Positions 1 to 7,573 of a stretch of DNA of 10,000 bases are shown piece after piece; within the stretch, counting starts at the first letter, position 1, and every line of letters starts with the position of its first letter. The position numbers and the translations under genes were made by a program. Source of the stretch: Thiobacillus sp. (GTDB lineage: Bacteria > Pseudomonadota > Gammaproteobacteria > Burkholderiales > Thiobacillaceae); NCBI GenBank assembly GCA_020216925.1, contig JAIWOL010000134.1:1-10000 (forward strand), read 5' to 3'. The notes below the pieces were generated by a model. It saw nothing but the letters and a program-made list of their open reading frames with translations. It searched no databases and was not told the DNA's origin.

Positions 1-837
1 CATCATCTGGGTGGCGGTGATCACGGTCTTGTTGCGCTCGATGGCGAGGCGAATCATGCGTTTCTGCAGGGCCGGCACCGCCGCATCGCCCACTTCCACG
101 CCCAGGTCGCCACGCGCAACCATGATGGCGTCAGAAGCCTCGAGGATTTCCTCCAGATTCTCGATCGCTTCGCAGCGCTCGATTTTTGCCACGAGCTGGC
201 TCTTGCCGCCCGCCGCCCGGAGCAGCTCGCGCGCCTGCCGCATGTCCGCGCCCGAACGGGGGAAGGACACGGCCAGATAGTCCGCCTTCAACGCAGCCGC
301 CGTCTTGATGTCCTCGATGTCCTTCTCGGTGAGGGCGGAGGCCGACAGGCCGCCGCCCTTGCGGTTGATCCCCTTGTTGTTGGACAACGTGCCGCCCTGC
401 ACAACCGTGCAATGGATTTCCGTTCCCCTGACTTCTTCGACCCAGAACTCGATCCGCCCGTCGTCGAGCAGCAGCGTGACACCGCGCGCCACGTCGTTCG
501 GCAGTTCCTTGTAGTCCAGGCCTACGCGTGTCTGGTCGCCCAGGGTGCAGGCTGCATCGAGAATGAAACGATCCCCTTTGGCAAGCTGGATCTTGCCATC
601 CTTGAACTTCCCAATGCGGATTTTGGGGCCCTGCAGATCGACCAGCACGCCGATGGCGCGGCCTCGTGCCCGGGCCAGCGAGCGCACGAGCTCGGCGCGG
701 TCGATATGGTCCTGGGCGGTGCCGTGGGAAAAATTGAGACGAACGACATCCATTCCGGCTTCCATCAGCCGGTCGAGCGTCTTGGCATCCGAGCTGGCGG
801 GGCCCAGCGTGGCAACAATTTTGGTTCTGCGAGTCAT
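1..837 (-). CDS. pyk: Pyruvate kinase, N-terminal 279 codons (cut by left window edge)
   Basis: Pyruvate kinase transfers the phosphate of phosphoenolpyruvate to ADP, giving pyruvate and ATP, the last step of glycolysis in the cytoplasm. The frame opens with ATG at 837 (MTRRTKIVATLGPASS) and stays open to base 1. Family landmarks are in order: RLNFSHG at residues 33-39 (Arg33, Asn35 and Ser37 of the active site), DLQGPKIRIG 67-76, the B domain with LLLDDGRIE 122-130, NNKGINRKGGG 153-163, LTEKD 169-173, and VAKIE 216-220 with catalytic Lys218. The Mg-binding loop MVARGDLGVE (239-248, with Glu220 and Asp244) and TATQMM 274-279 follow. The family is about 470-480 residues long, so roughly 40% (end of the barrel and the C-terminal allosteric domain) lies outside. 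It is the last visible gene of the tkt-gap-pgk-pyk run, 110 nt after pgk. No strong Shine-Dalgarno precedes the ATG, so translation may be weaker than for pgk or gap. Identity is secure; which allosteric effector it uses cannot be told from this part. Confidence 0.97.
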   Translation of the reverse strand, partial: MTRRTKIVATLGPASSDAKTLDRLMEAGMDVVRLNFSHGTAQDHIDRAELVRSLARARGRAIGVLVDLQGPKIRIGKFKDGKIQLAKGDRFILDAACTLGDQTRVGLDYKELPNDVARGVTLLLDDGRIEFWVEEVRGTEIHCTVVQGGTLSNNKGINRKGGGLSASALTEKDIEDIKTAAALKADYLAVSFPRSGADMRQARELLRAAGGKSQLVAKIERCEAIENLEEILEASDAIMVARGDLGVEVGDAAVPALQKRMIRLAIERNKTVITATQMM

Positions 838-890
838 GGGGGTGTCAGGTGTAAAGGTTGATCCAGGGGCCGGGTCAGGATTGCCGCACT

Positions 891-912
891 CGGCGAGCGG
901 GCTGCTCCGCCG
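891..912 (-). repeat. Hairpin in the pgk-pyk spacer
   Basis: The arms CGGCG+AGC (891-898) and GCT+CGCCG (904-906, 908-912) pair over 8 bp, with a single bulged C at 907 and a 5-nt loop. In the direction of the operon no U-run follows, so it is not a standard terminator of pgk transcription. On the plus strand it is followed by TTTTCC, so it could weakly stop antisense transcripts. Its role as an RNA stability or processing element is inference. Confidence 0.45.
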
Positions 913-928
913 TTTTCCGCTGCAACCC

Positions 929-941
929 GACCCCGCGGGTC
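929..941 (-). repeat. Short dyad just after the pgk stop
   Basis: GACCC (929-933) and GGGTC (937-941) are perfect inverted arms around a CGC loop, beginning 6 nt past the pgk stop codon. There is no U-run. With the hairpin at 891-912 it gives the 110-nt pgk-pyk spacer two potential structures. Such a short dyad could be chance in GC-rich DNA. Confidence 0.35.
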
Positions 942-947
942 TGCCTT

Positions 948-2129
948 TTACTGTGCCCGTTCCTCCAGGATCGCCACGGCCGGCAGCACCTTGCCTTCAA
1001 GGTATTCGAGGAAGGCGCCGCCGGCGGTCGAGATGTAGCTGACGCGGTCGTAAATGTCGTATTTCTGGATTGCGGCGATGGTGTCGCCGCCGCCGGCGAG
1101 CGAGAAGCCGGGCGCGTTGGCGATCGCCATCGACACGGTCTTCGTGCCTTCGCCGAATTGATCGAATTCGAACACGCCGACCGGGCCGTTCCAGACGATG
1201 GTGCCGGCCTGGGCAATGATGTCGGCCAGCGCCTTGGCGGAATCGGGGCCGATGTCGAAGATCATGTCGTCGTCGGCCACGTCGTCGGCAGACTTCAGCA
1301 CGGCGGGCTCGTTGGCGTCGAACTGCTTGCCGCACACCACGTCGGTGGCGATGGGGATCGACGCGCCGCGCGCAGCCATCTTGTCGATCAGCGCCTTCGC
1401 GGTCGGAATCAGGTCGTGTTCGCACAAGGATTTGCCGACGTTCTTGCCCATGGCTGCCAGGAAGGTGTTGGCGATGCCGCCGCCGACCACCAGCTGGTCG
1501 ACCTTTTCGGACAGCGCTTCGAGCACGGTGAGCTTGGTGGAGACCTTGCTGCCGCCGACGATGGCGACCATGGGACGAGCGGGTTCGGCCAGCGCCTTGG
1601 CCAGCGCGTCGAGTTCTTCGGTGAGCAGGATGCCGGCGGCGGCAACCGGGGCGAACTTGGCGATGCCGTGGGTCGAGGCTTCGGCGCGGTGCGCGGTGCC
1701 GAAGGCGTCCATCACGAACACGTCGCACAGCGCGGCGTATTTTCTGGCGGTTTCGTCGAGATTTTTCTTTTCGCCCTTGTTGACGCGGCAGTTTTCCAGC
1801 ACGACCAGCTCGCCGTCGGCGACGTCGAAGCCGCCGTCGGTCCATTCGCGGATCAGGCGGATGTTCTTGCCCAGTTTCTGCGCGATGACGTCAACGACGG
1901 GTTTCAACGAATCCTCTTCCTTGAATTCGCCTTCGGTGGGGCGGCCCAGGTGCGAGGTGACCATGACCTTGGCGCCCGCCTTGAGGCAGTGCTCGATGGT
2001 GCGCATCGACGCGGTGATGCGGGCGTCGGAGGTGACTTTGCCGTCCTTGACCGGGACGTTCAGGTCGGCGCGGATGAAGACGCGCTTGCCGGCGAGGTCG
2101 AGGTCGGTGACACGGATAAACTTGGACAT
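948..2129 (-). CDS. pgk: Phosphoglycerate kinase
   Basis: Pgk catalyses the reversible phosphate transfer between 1,3-bisphosphoglycerate and ADP to give 3-phosphoglycerate and ATP. It works forward in glycolysis and in reverse in gluconeogenesis and the Calvin cycle, in the cytosol. The 393 residues match the usual bacterial length. Seen in order: [10 protein letters not shown] 17-26 (substrate-binding Arg20, Asp22, Asn24), SHLGRP 59-64, [12 protein letters not shown] 141-152, GGSKVSTK 192-199 (nucleotide-site Lys195), GGGIANTFL 216-224, WNGPVGVFE 313-321, GGGDT 346-350 and STAGGAFLE 367-375. The start is well supported by AGGAG at 2139-2143, 9 nt before the ATG. It lies 109 nt after gap and 110 nt before pyk, all on the same strand. 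The 11 nt covering its ribosome-binding site are identical to, and at the same distance as, those before tkt. Nothing is truncated and all key residues are present. Confidence 0.98.
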   Translation of the reverse strand: MSKFIRVTDLDLAGKRVFIRADLNVPVKDGKVTSDARITASMRTIEHCLKAGAKVMVTSHLGRPTEGEFKEEDSLKPVVDVIAQKLGKNIRLIREWTDGGFDVADGELVVLENCRVNKGEKKNLDETARKYAALCDVFVMDAFGTAHRAEASTHGIAKFAPVAAAGILLTEELDALAKALAEPARPMVAIVGGSKVSTKLTVLEALSEKVDQLVVGGGIANTFLAAMGKNVGKSLCEHDLIPTAKALIDKMAARGASIPIATDVVCGKQFDANEPAVLKSADDVADDDMIFDIGPDSAKALADIIAQAGTIVWNGPVGVFEFDQFGEGTKTVSMAIANAPGFSLAGGGDTIAAIQKYDIYDRVSYISTAGGAFLEYLEGKVLPAVAILEERAQ

Positions 2130-2139
2130 GCTGATTTTC

Positions 2140-2150
2140 TCCTGAAGTAA
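2140..2150 (-). promoter_or_regulatory. pgk ribosome-binding region shared with tkt
   Basis: On the coding strand this reads TTACTTCAGGA, ending 10 nt before the pgk ATG. The same 11 nt occur at the same distance before tkt (5340-5350). It contains the start of the AGGAG Shine-Dalgarno (2139-2143). The gap leader between the two genes has a strong AGGAG but not this element. Confidence 0.6.
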
Positions 2151-2154
2151 GTGC

Positions 2155-2189
2155 TAAGGGTTGGCGCGGGCGATGCGCGCCAGACCTTA
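2155..2189 (-). repeat. Long imperfect hairpin in the gap-pgk spacer
   Basis: Outer arms TAAGG (2155-2159) and CCTTA (2185-2189) enclose a 2x2 internal loop. The inner arms TGGCGCG (2162-2168) and CGCGCCA (2176-2182) pair perfectly around a 7-nt loop, giving 12 bp in all. No U-run follows in the operon direction, so read-through into pgk is expected. It sits upstream of the pgk ribosome-binding site. A role in protecting the 3' end of a processed gap message is inference. Confidence 0.6.
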
Positions 2190-2201
2190 AGGCTCACAGC
2201 C

Positions 2202-2229
2202 GGGGGCAGGCGGCAAGGGCCGCACCCCC
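2202..2229 (-). repeat. GC-rich hairpin just after the gap stop
   Basis: GGGGG (2202-2206) pairs with CCCCC (2225-2229). Inside, GCGGC (2210-2214) pairs with GCCGC (2219-2223) around a 4-nt loop, with an unequal internal loop between the two helices. It starts 9 nt after the gap stop codon and is the first of two tandem hairpins in this spacer. It has no U-run, so it is better read as an mRNA stability or attenuation structure than as an intrinsic terminator. Confidence 0.55.
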
Positions 2230-2238
2230 TCCCAGGCA

Positions 2239-3255
<1,017 letters not shown>

Positions 3256-3282
3256 CTAAACAAAAACACAAAACTTTATCCA

Positions 3283-3322
3283 CGAAGGGCGCGAGCGCGC
3301 AGGCAAACACCGCCCTGCTTCG
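3283..3322 (-). repeat. Imperfect hairpin with T-rich tail in the tkt-gap spacer
   Basis: CGAAG+GGCG (3283-3291) pairs with CGCC+CTTCG (3311-3314, 3318-3322), leaving a 3-nt bulge; the enclosed loop is itself GC-rich and could fold further. On the operon strand it is followed by about 30 nt rich in T (TTTT, TTTTT and TTT interrupted by G and A) before the gap Shine-Dalgarno. This resembles a degenerate terminator, so partial termination after tkt is possible. It could equally be a 3'-end stability element. No assay or fold energy is available here. Confidence 0.4.
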
Positions 3323-3343
3323 CAACTCGCCGCGGGCAAAGGT

Positions 3344-5329
3344 TTACAGAACGCCCTTCACTGCGGCCACAACAGCCTCGGCGGTGATGCCGAAATGCTT
3401 GAACAGCACCGGCGCGGGCGCCGATTCGCCAAAGGTGTCGATGCCGACCACGGCGCCGTCCAGCCCCACGTACTTGCGCCAGAAGTCGGTGACGCCGGCT
3501 TCGACGGCCACGCGCGGCAGGCCCTTGGGCAGCACGCTGTCACGGTAGGCGGCGTCCTGGCGGTCGAAGGTGTTGGTCGACGGCATGGACACCACGCGCA
3601 CCGCGATGCCTTCGGCAGCCAGTGCGTCAGCGGCTTTCACCGCCAGTTCGACTTCTGAACCGGTGGCAATGATGACCGCCTTGGCGCCCGCGGCGTCTTT
3701 CAGCACGTAACCGCCGCGGGCGACGTTGGCGAGGGTGGCGGCATCGCGCGCCATGAACGGCAGGTTCTGGCGGGAGAGGATGTGGCAGGTCGGTCCATTG
3801 CGGCGCTCGACCGAAGCGGCCCAGCCGACCAGGGTTTCCACCGTGTCGCACGGACGCCAGACGTCGATGTTGGGGATCATGCGCAGGGTCGCGGTCTGCT
3901 CCACCGGCTGGTGGGTCGGGCCGTCCTCGCCAAGGCCGATGGAATCGTGGGTGAACACGTGGATCACGCGCTGCTTCATCAGCGCGGCCATGCGAATGGC
4001 GTTGCGCGAGTATTCGGAGAACATCAGGAAGGTGCCGCCGAAGGGCAGCACGCCGCCGTGCAGCGCCATGCCGTTCATGATCGCCGCCATGCCGAATTCG
4101 CGCACGCCGTAGCTGATGTAGTTGCCGGGGTTGCCGTGGCGCACGGGATGGCAGCCTTCCCAGTTGGTGAGGTTGGAGCCGGTCAGATCCGCCGAGCCGC
4201 CAACGAATTCGGGCAGCGCCGGGGCGAGCGCGTTGATCGCGATCTGGCTGGCCTTGCGGGTGGCGACGGTTTCGGCCTTGGCGTTGATCGCGGCGAGCTT
4301 TTCGGCGACGTGAGCCTTGAAGTTGGCGGGCAGCTCGCCCTTCATGCGGCGCTCGAACTCGGCCGCTTCTTTCGGGAAAGCCGCCTTGTATTCGGCAAAC
4401 TTGTTGTTCCACAGGCTTTCCAGGCCCTGGCCCTTGGTCTTCGCATCCCAGCCGGCGTAGATGTCGGCGGGCACTTCGAACGCGGGGTGATTCCAGCCGA
4501 TATGTTTGCGGGTGGCTTCGACTTCGGCCGCGCCCAGCGCCGCGCCGTGCACGTCGTGGGTGCCTTCCTTGTTGGGCGAGCCCTTGCCGATGATGGTCTT
4601 GCAGCAGATGAGCGTGGGCTTGTCGGTGCTGGCCTTGGCTTTCTGGATCGCAGCCTCGATGGCGACGACGTCGTGGCCGTCGACGTTGGGGATGACCTGC
4701 CAGCCGTAGGCTTCGAAACGCTTGGCGGTGTCGTCGGTGTACCAGTGCTCGATGTGGCCGTCGATGGAAATGCCGTTGTCGTCCCAGAAGGCGATCAGCT
4801 TGTTGAGTTTCCAGGTGCCGGCGAGCGCGCAGGCTTCGTGCGAGATACCCTCCATCATGCAGCCGTCGCCCATGAAGACGTAGGTGTGATGGTTGACGAT
4901 CTCGTGGCCGGGCTTGTTGAATTCGGCGGCGAGGATCTTTTCCGCCATCGCCATGCCGACGGCGTTGGTGATGCCCTGGCCGAGCGGGCCGGTGGTGGTC
5001 TCGACGCCGGGCGCATAGCCGTATTCGGGGTGCCCCGGGGTCTTGGAATGCAGCTGGCGGAACTGTTTGATGTCGTCCATCGACAGGTCGTAGCCGGTCA
5101 GATGCAGCAATGCGTAGATCAGCATCGAGCCGTGGCCGTTGCTCAAAACGAAACGGTCGCGGTCGGCCCATTTGGGGTTGGCGGGATTGTGGCGCAGATG
5201 GTGATTCCACAGCGTTTCGGCGATTTCCGCCATGCCCATGGGGGCGCCGGGGTGGCCGGATTTGGCTTTTTCGACGGCATCCATCGCGAGTGCGCGAATG
5301 GCATTGGCCAGGTCGTTACGGGTAGGCAT
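3344..5329 (-). CDS. tkt: Transketolase
   Basis: Transketolase uses thiamine diphosphate to move two-carbon ketol units between sugar phosphates, linking the pentose phosphate pathway or Calvin cycle to glycolysis. With the start at 5329 the protein is 661 residues ([14 protein letters not shown]), close to E. coli TktA (663), and the known catalytic residues fall at the same numbers: His26, His66, His100, Asp155 and Asn185 of the ThDP/Mg motif (GDG 155-157, NGISIDG 185-191), His261, Arg358, Ser385, Glu411, Phe437, His461, Asp469, His473 and Arg520. All three domains (ThDP-binding PP, Pyr, and C-terminal) are intact. The frame stays open upstream to an ATG at 5413, but the family start and AGGAAGG at 5337-5343, 7 nt before 5329, decide for the shorter form. 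It is followed after 100 nt by gap. In autotrophic Betaproteobacteria the equivalent gene is often called cbbT; the sequence alone does not separate the roles. Confidence 0.98.
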   Translation of the reverse strand: MPTRNDLANAIRALAMDAVEKAKSGHPGAPMGMAEIAETLWNHHLRHNPANPKWADRDRFVLSNGHGSMLIYALLHLTGYDLSMDDIKQFRQLHSKTPGHPEYGYAPGVETTTGPLGQGITNAVGMAMAEKILAAEFNKPGHEIVNHHTYVFMGDGCMMEGISHEACALAGTWKLNKLIAFWDDNGISIDGHIEHWYTDDTAKRFEAYGWQVIPNVDGHDVVAIEAAIQKAKASTDKPTLICCKTIIGKGSPNKEGTHDVHGAALGAAEVEATRKHIGWNHPAFEVPADIYAGWDAKTKGQGLESLWNNKFAEYKAAFPKEAAEFERRMKGELPANFKAHVAEKLAAINAKAETVATRKASQIAINALAPALPEFVGGSADLTGSNLTNWEGCHPVRHGNPGNYISYGVREFGMAAIMNGMALHGGVLPFGGTFLMFSEYSRNAIRMAALMKQRVIHVFTHDSIGLGEDGPTHQPVEQTATLRMIPNIDVWRPCDTVETLVGWAASVERRNGPTCHILSRQNLPFMARDAATLANVARGGYVLKDAAGAKAVIIATGSEVELAVKAADALAAEGIAVRVVSMPSTNTFDRQDAAYRDSVLPKGLPRVAVEAGVTDFWRKYVGLDGAVVGIDTFGESAPAPVLFKHFGITAEAVVAAVKGVL

Positions 5330-5336
5330 TGCGTTC

Positions 5337-5350
5337 CCTTCCTGAAGTAA
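5337..5350 (-). promoter_or_regulatory. tkt ribosome-binding site and shared 11-nt element
   Basis: AGGAAGG (5337-5343 on the minus strand) lies 7 nt before the ATG at 5329 and fixes the tkt start there, ruling against the upstream in-frame ATG at 5413. It overlaps TTACTTCAGGA (5340-5350), which recurs at the same offset before pgk. Confidence 0.7.
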
Positions 5351-5419
5351 TGAAAACCGGTGGCGGCTTCTGTCCACGCAGCCTTTCGGCGACATCGCGG
5401 GCAGAATATGCAAAAACCC

Positions 5420-5432
5420 TGATTATCCGTCA
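5420..5432. promoter_or_regulatory. Palindromic TGA-N7-TCA, possible LysR-type (CbbR-like) half-site pair
   Basis: TGATTATCCGTCA has inverted TGA/TCA ends 7 nt apart and spans the candidate tkt -10. The published CbbR motif is TNA-N7-TNA, which this matches, but the motif carries little information and will occur by chance often. No regulator gene is in the window. Confidence 0.25.
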
Positions 5433-5451
5433 GCAGGCACGGCTTCCGCAA
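5422..5451 (-). promoter_or_regulatory. Candidate sigma-70 promoter for tkt
   Basis: On the minus strand TTGCGG (5446-5451) and GATAAT (5422-5427) form a -35/-10 pair with an 18-nt spacer. The -10 matches five of six consensus bases; the -35 matches only TTG. Transcription would begin near 5415, giving a leader of about 85 nt. A dyad GGCTT-n4-AAGCC (5441-5454) covers the -35 and a palindromic TGA-N7-TCA (5420-5432) covers the -10, both reasonable operator positions. The 236-nt gap after the upstream phosphatase gene, against gaps of 1-3 nt before it, supports a separate promoter here. Confidence 0.45.
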
Positions 5452-5565
5452 GCCAAGCCATGGCCAAGGAAAAAGCCCGGCGCGACAAACACTTATGCCA
5501 CGCTGCTCAAGCTTGGGTTTAGGGTGCGGCGTGCAAAAATGTTTTTATCAGCGCTGCGCGAAGAC

Positions 5566-6348
5566 TTATGCACCCGCCGCTTTCAACCAGTCGCGCCAGA
5601 GCACGAACAAGGCGGGGCTGGCTGACGCGACGACCGAGCGTTCCCATACGCTGGCGATGTCGAAGCTGCCCGACAGACTCGCCAATTGCCCGCCGGCCTC
5701 CTCCAGGATCAGGGCGCCTGCGGCGTAGTCCCATAGCTTTTGTCCGCCGTGCACGTAGATGTCGAAGCGTCCGGCGGCGGTATAGCACCAGTCGAGCGTG
5801 GAGGCGCCGAAGTTGCGCTGCGAGGCGTACGGCGGCCAGGACGCCAGCCGGCCGGCAAGTTCTCGATCGATGCGTTTGAGTTCGACGCCGGCCAGGGCGC
5901 GCCGCAGTTCGGTGGCGGGCTGCCGCAGCGGCAAGGGCGCGCCATTCAAATGCGCCCCCTTGCCACGCTCGGCGCTGAACATCTCGTCGGCGATCGGATC
6001 GTAGATCACGCCAAGCTGGCGCTCGCCCTTGTACAGATAGGCGACCGACACGGCGAAATAAGGCACCCCCGCGACAAAATTGGAAGTGCCATCGATGGGA
6101 TCGACGCACCAGAGTCCGTCGCGCCCCGCGTCCCAGGCGGCCTGCTGCTGTTGCTCGGTCATTTCCTCGCCCAGCACCGGCACGTCGCGGATTGCCGGCA
6201 AGGCTGCCTCCAGCGCGGCCTGCGTCGCCGCGTCGGCTTCGGTGAACAGGCTGCCGTCCGGCTTGTGGCTGTGCGCCACCTTGAGAAAACGCGGCACGAC
6301 ATCGCGCTGCGCGACTTCCCTGACCAGGGCCTTGACGTCTTCGAGCAT
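5566..6348 (-). CDS. Inositol monophosphatase family protein
   Basis: This is a Mg-dependent, Li-sensitive-type sugar or nucleotide phosphatase of the inositol monophosphatase superfamily (SuhB, HisN and CysQ relatives), expected in the cytosol. The 260 residues are normal for the family. The metal-binding signatures are intact: GEEMT 60-64 (Glu61/Glu62), VDPIDGTSNF 82-91 (Asp83, Asp86) and WDYAAGALILEEAGG 206-220 (Asp207). The substrate cannot be read from these motifs; candidates are inositol-1-phosphate, histidinol phosphate, 3'-phosphoadenosine 5'-phosphate or a sugar bisphosphate. The start ATG at 6348 follows the methyltransferase stop by only 3 nt and has no clear Shine-Dalgarno, so translational coupling is likely. 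It is the last gene of the compact trio; tkt starts 236 nt further on. A link to the sugar-phosphate enzymes downstream is suggestive only. Confidence 0.93.
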   Translation of the reverse strand: MLEDVKALVREVAQRDVVPRFLKVAHSHKPDGSLFTEADAATQAALEAALPAIRDVPVLGEEMTEQQQQAAWDAGRDGLWCVDPIDGTSNFVAGVPYFAVSVAYLYKGERQLGVIYDPIADEMFSAERGKGAHLNGAPLPLRQPATELRRALAGVELKRIDRELAGRLASWPPYASQRNFGASTLDWCYTAAGRFDIYVHGGQKLWDYAAGALILEEAGGQLASLSGSFDIASVWERSVVASASPALFVLWRDWLKAAGA

Positions 6349-6351
6349 GAT

Positions 6352-6966
6352 TCAAACCCGCAGGCAATAGCAGTAGACGAATTCCTGATCCTTGCCGGCA
6401 GGCGTATGGTGGATTTCGGTCGCGTGGCCGAGCAGGCGAAAGGGCGCGCCGAACTGCGCGTGCAGCGCGCCGGGATCGTAGCGCACGACGTCGAGGCCCG
6501 AGCACTGCAACGGCCCGCCGGGGCCGAAGGCGGCGACGATGACGTGGCCGCCCGGCTTCACTGCGCGCAACACCTGCGCAACATAGCGCGCGCGGTCGGC
6601 GGGGTCGGTCAGGAAATGGAACACCGCCCGGTCGTGCCAGACGTCGTAGCGCGCGGCCGGCAGCGCGACGCGGGTGATGTCGCCGGCGATCCACTCGACC
6701 CGGCCGGCCCGTTCGCCCAGGCGCGCACGGCTCACGGCCAGCGCCGATTCGGCGAGGTCGAGCACCGTCACATGCCGATAGCCGGCGTCGAGCAGGTCAT
6801 CGACCAGCACCGAGGCGCCGCCGCCGACGTCGATCACCTGCGCCGCCGGCCCGGCGCAGCGCTCGATCAGGCGCAGCGAGGAAACGGCGTGCGGCTGGAA
6901 CCAGCTGACCGCGTCGGCGGCCTTGGTCCGGTAAATGGATTCCCAGTGCTGGCGGCGGTCGGCCAT
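6352..6966 (-). CDS. Class I SAM-dependent methyltransferase, substrate unknown
   Basis: The 204-residue protein has the Rossmann-type methyltransferase fold signature: motif I VIDVGGGASVLVDD 44-57, the acidic end of strand 2 at Asp70 (VTVLDL), GDI 95-97, DVWHDRAVFHF 108-118 (motif IV region) and KPGGHVIVAAFGPGG 137-151 (post-I/V region). The N-terminus HWESIYRTKAADAVSWFQ (7-24) resembles a cap seen in small bacterial methyltransferases and in eukaryotic METTL12-like proteins; that comparison is from memory. A conserved-looking GPLQCSGLDVVRYD (151-164) and the C-terminal HHTP...QEF could shape the acceptor site. The ATG at 6966 lies 1 nt after the stop of the redoxin gene, with GGAAGG-like purines inside the end of that gene serving as ribosome-binding site. 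It is full length. The acceptor (small molecule, protein or metal) is unknown. Confidence 0.9.
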   Translation of the reverse strand: MADRRQHWESIYRTKAADAVSWFQPHAVSSLRLIERCAGPAAQVIDVGGGASVLVDDLLDAGYRHVTVLDLAESALAVSRARLGERAGRVEWIAGDITRVALPAARYDVWHDRAVFHFLTDPADRARYVAQVLRAVKPGGHVIVAAFGPGGPLQCSGLDVVRYDPGALHAQFGAPFRLLGHATEIHHTPAGKDQEFVYCYCLRV

Positions 6967-6967
6967 G

Positions 6968-7528
6968 TCAGTCCGCCTTCCACTTGATCGAGCATCCCAT
7001 GCTGGGGAACTGCTCGACCGGGCCCCGCTGGGTCTGGGCGACCTGCTTCATGGCCTCGTAGAGATCGCGGCGCGCCCCTTCGGGTGCCGTTTCCTTCTTC
7101 GATTCGTCGAAGCGGCCGCGATATTGCAGTTCGAGCCTGCGGTTGAAGCCGAAGAAGTCCGGCGTGCACACCGCGCCGTAGGCCCTGGCCACCGCCTGGG
7201 TCTCGTCGATCACGTATGGGAAGGAAAAGTCGAATTCGGCGGCGACCCGCTTCATGTTGTCGAAGCTGTCCTCGGCATACTCGGCCGGGTCGTTCGACAT
7301 GATGGCGACGGCGTTCACGCCGTGTTCCTGTTTGAGCTGCGCCAGATCGCGCACCAGCCGCGGCAGGATTGCCTTCACATAGGGACAGTGATTGCAGATG
7401 AACATGACCAGGACGCCGTTCGCTCCCATCGCCCCGGCCAGCGTCCAGAGTTTGCCGTCGACGCCAGGCAGGCTGAAATCCGGGGCCTTCCAGCCGAAAT
7501 CGCATACAGGGGTGGTAAGTGAAACCAT
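6968..7528 (-). CDS. Thioredoxin-like / AhpC-TSA family redoxin
   Basis: This 186-residue protein belongs to the thioredoxin-fold redoxins often annotated as thioredoxin family or AhpC/TSA-like. Visible are GWKAPDFSLPGVDGK (12-26, the usual N-terminal signature), the active site FICNHCPYVKA 43-53 with Cys45-x-x-Cys48, the cis-proline loop AVCTPDFF 119-126 (Cys121, Pro123), and a C-terminal PSMGCSIKWK with Cys179. No signal peptide or membrane segment is seen, so it should be cytosolic. The reaction is likely thiol-disulfide exchange or peroxide reduction; the partner is unknown. The frame is open well upstream of 7528, but that part is antisense to rsmE; the family start (MVSLTTPVCDFGWKAPDF) and GGAG at 7534-7537 support 7528. 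It heads the trio with the methyltransferase (1 nt gap) and the phosphatase, and diverges from rsmE over 45 nt. Confidence 0.92.
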   Translation of the reverse strand: MVSLTTPVCDFGWKAPDFSLPGVDGKLWTLAGAMGANGVLVMFICNHCPYVKAILPRLVRDLAQLKQEHGVNAVAIMSNDPAEYAEDSFDNMKRVAAEFDFSFPYVIDETQAVARAYGAVCTPDFFGFNRRLELQYRGRFDESKKETAPEGARRDLYEAMKQVAQTQRGPVEQFPSMGCSIKWKAD

Positions 7529-7560
7529 GCTGACTCCGCCGATTCTTGGAATGACCCCGG

Positions 7561-7567
7561 CATAATA
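7561..7567. promoter_or_regulatory. AT-rich -10-like element between divergent genes
   Basis: CATAATA reads as CATAAT on the plus strand (five of six bases of the -10 consensus) and TATTAT on the minus strand. On the plus strand it would start transcription at about the rsmE ATG. On the minus strand it would give the redoxin gene a leader of roughly 25 nt. Neither direction has a good -35 at 17 nt, so this is tentative. Confidence 0.3.
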
Positions 7568-7573
7568 CCAACG

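Noticed and set aside
858..2150. 430-codon open frame on the plus strand opposite pgk
   Set aside because: It is antisense to a complete, motif-perfect pgk and translates to a His/Asp/Gly/Val-rich sequence typical of the shadow of a GC-rich gene; no family is recognisable.
3782..5350. 522-codon plus-strand open frame opposite tkt
   Set aside because: It lies wholly antisense to transketolase; its length follows from codon bias and the product has no recognisable motif.
5330..5413. Upstream ATG (5413) extending transketolase by 28 residues
   Set aside because: The extension does not resemble the family, the candidate promoter would start only just upstream, and AGGAAGG plus the conserved [14 protein letters not shown] start point to 5329.
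5529..5553. A/T-rich stretch after the phosphatase gene as a terminator (AAAAACATTTTT)
   Set aside because: The arms are only A/T with a 2-nt loop and no GC stem, so it would not work as an intrinsic terminator.
5740..6987. 415-codon plus-strand open frame opposite the phosphatase and methyltransferase genes
   Set aside because: It is a shadow spanning two real minus-strand genes and their junction; it has no family features.
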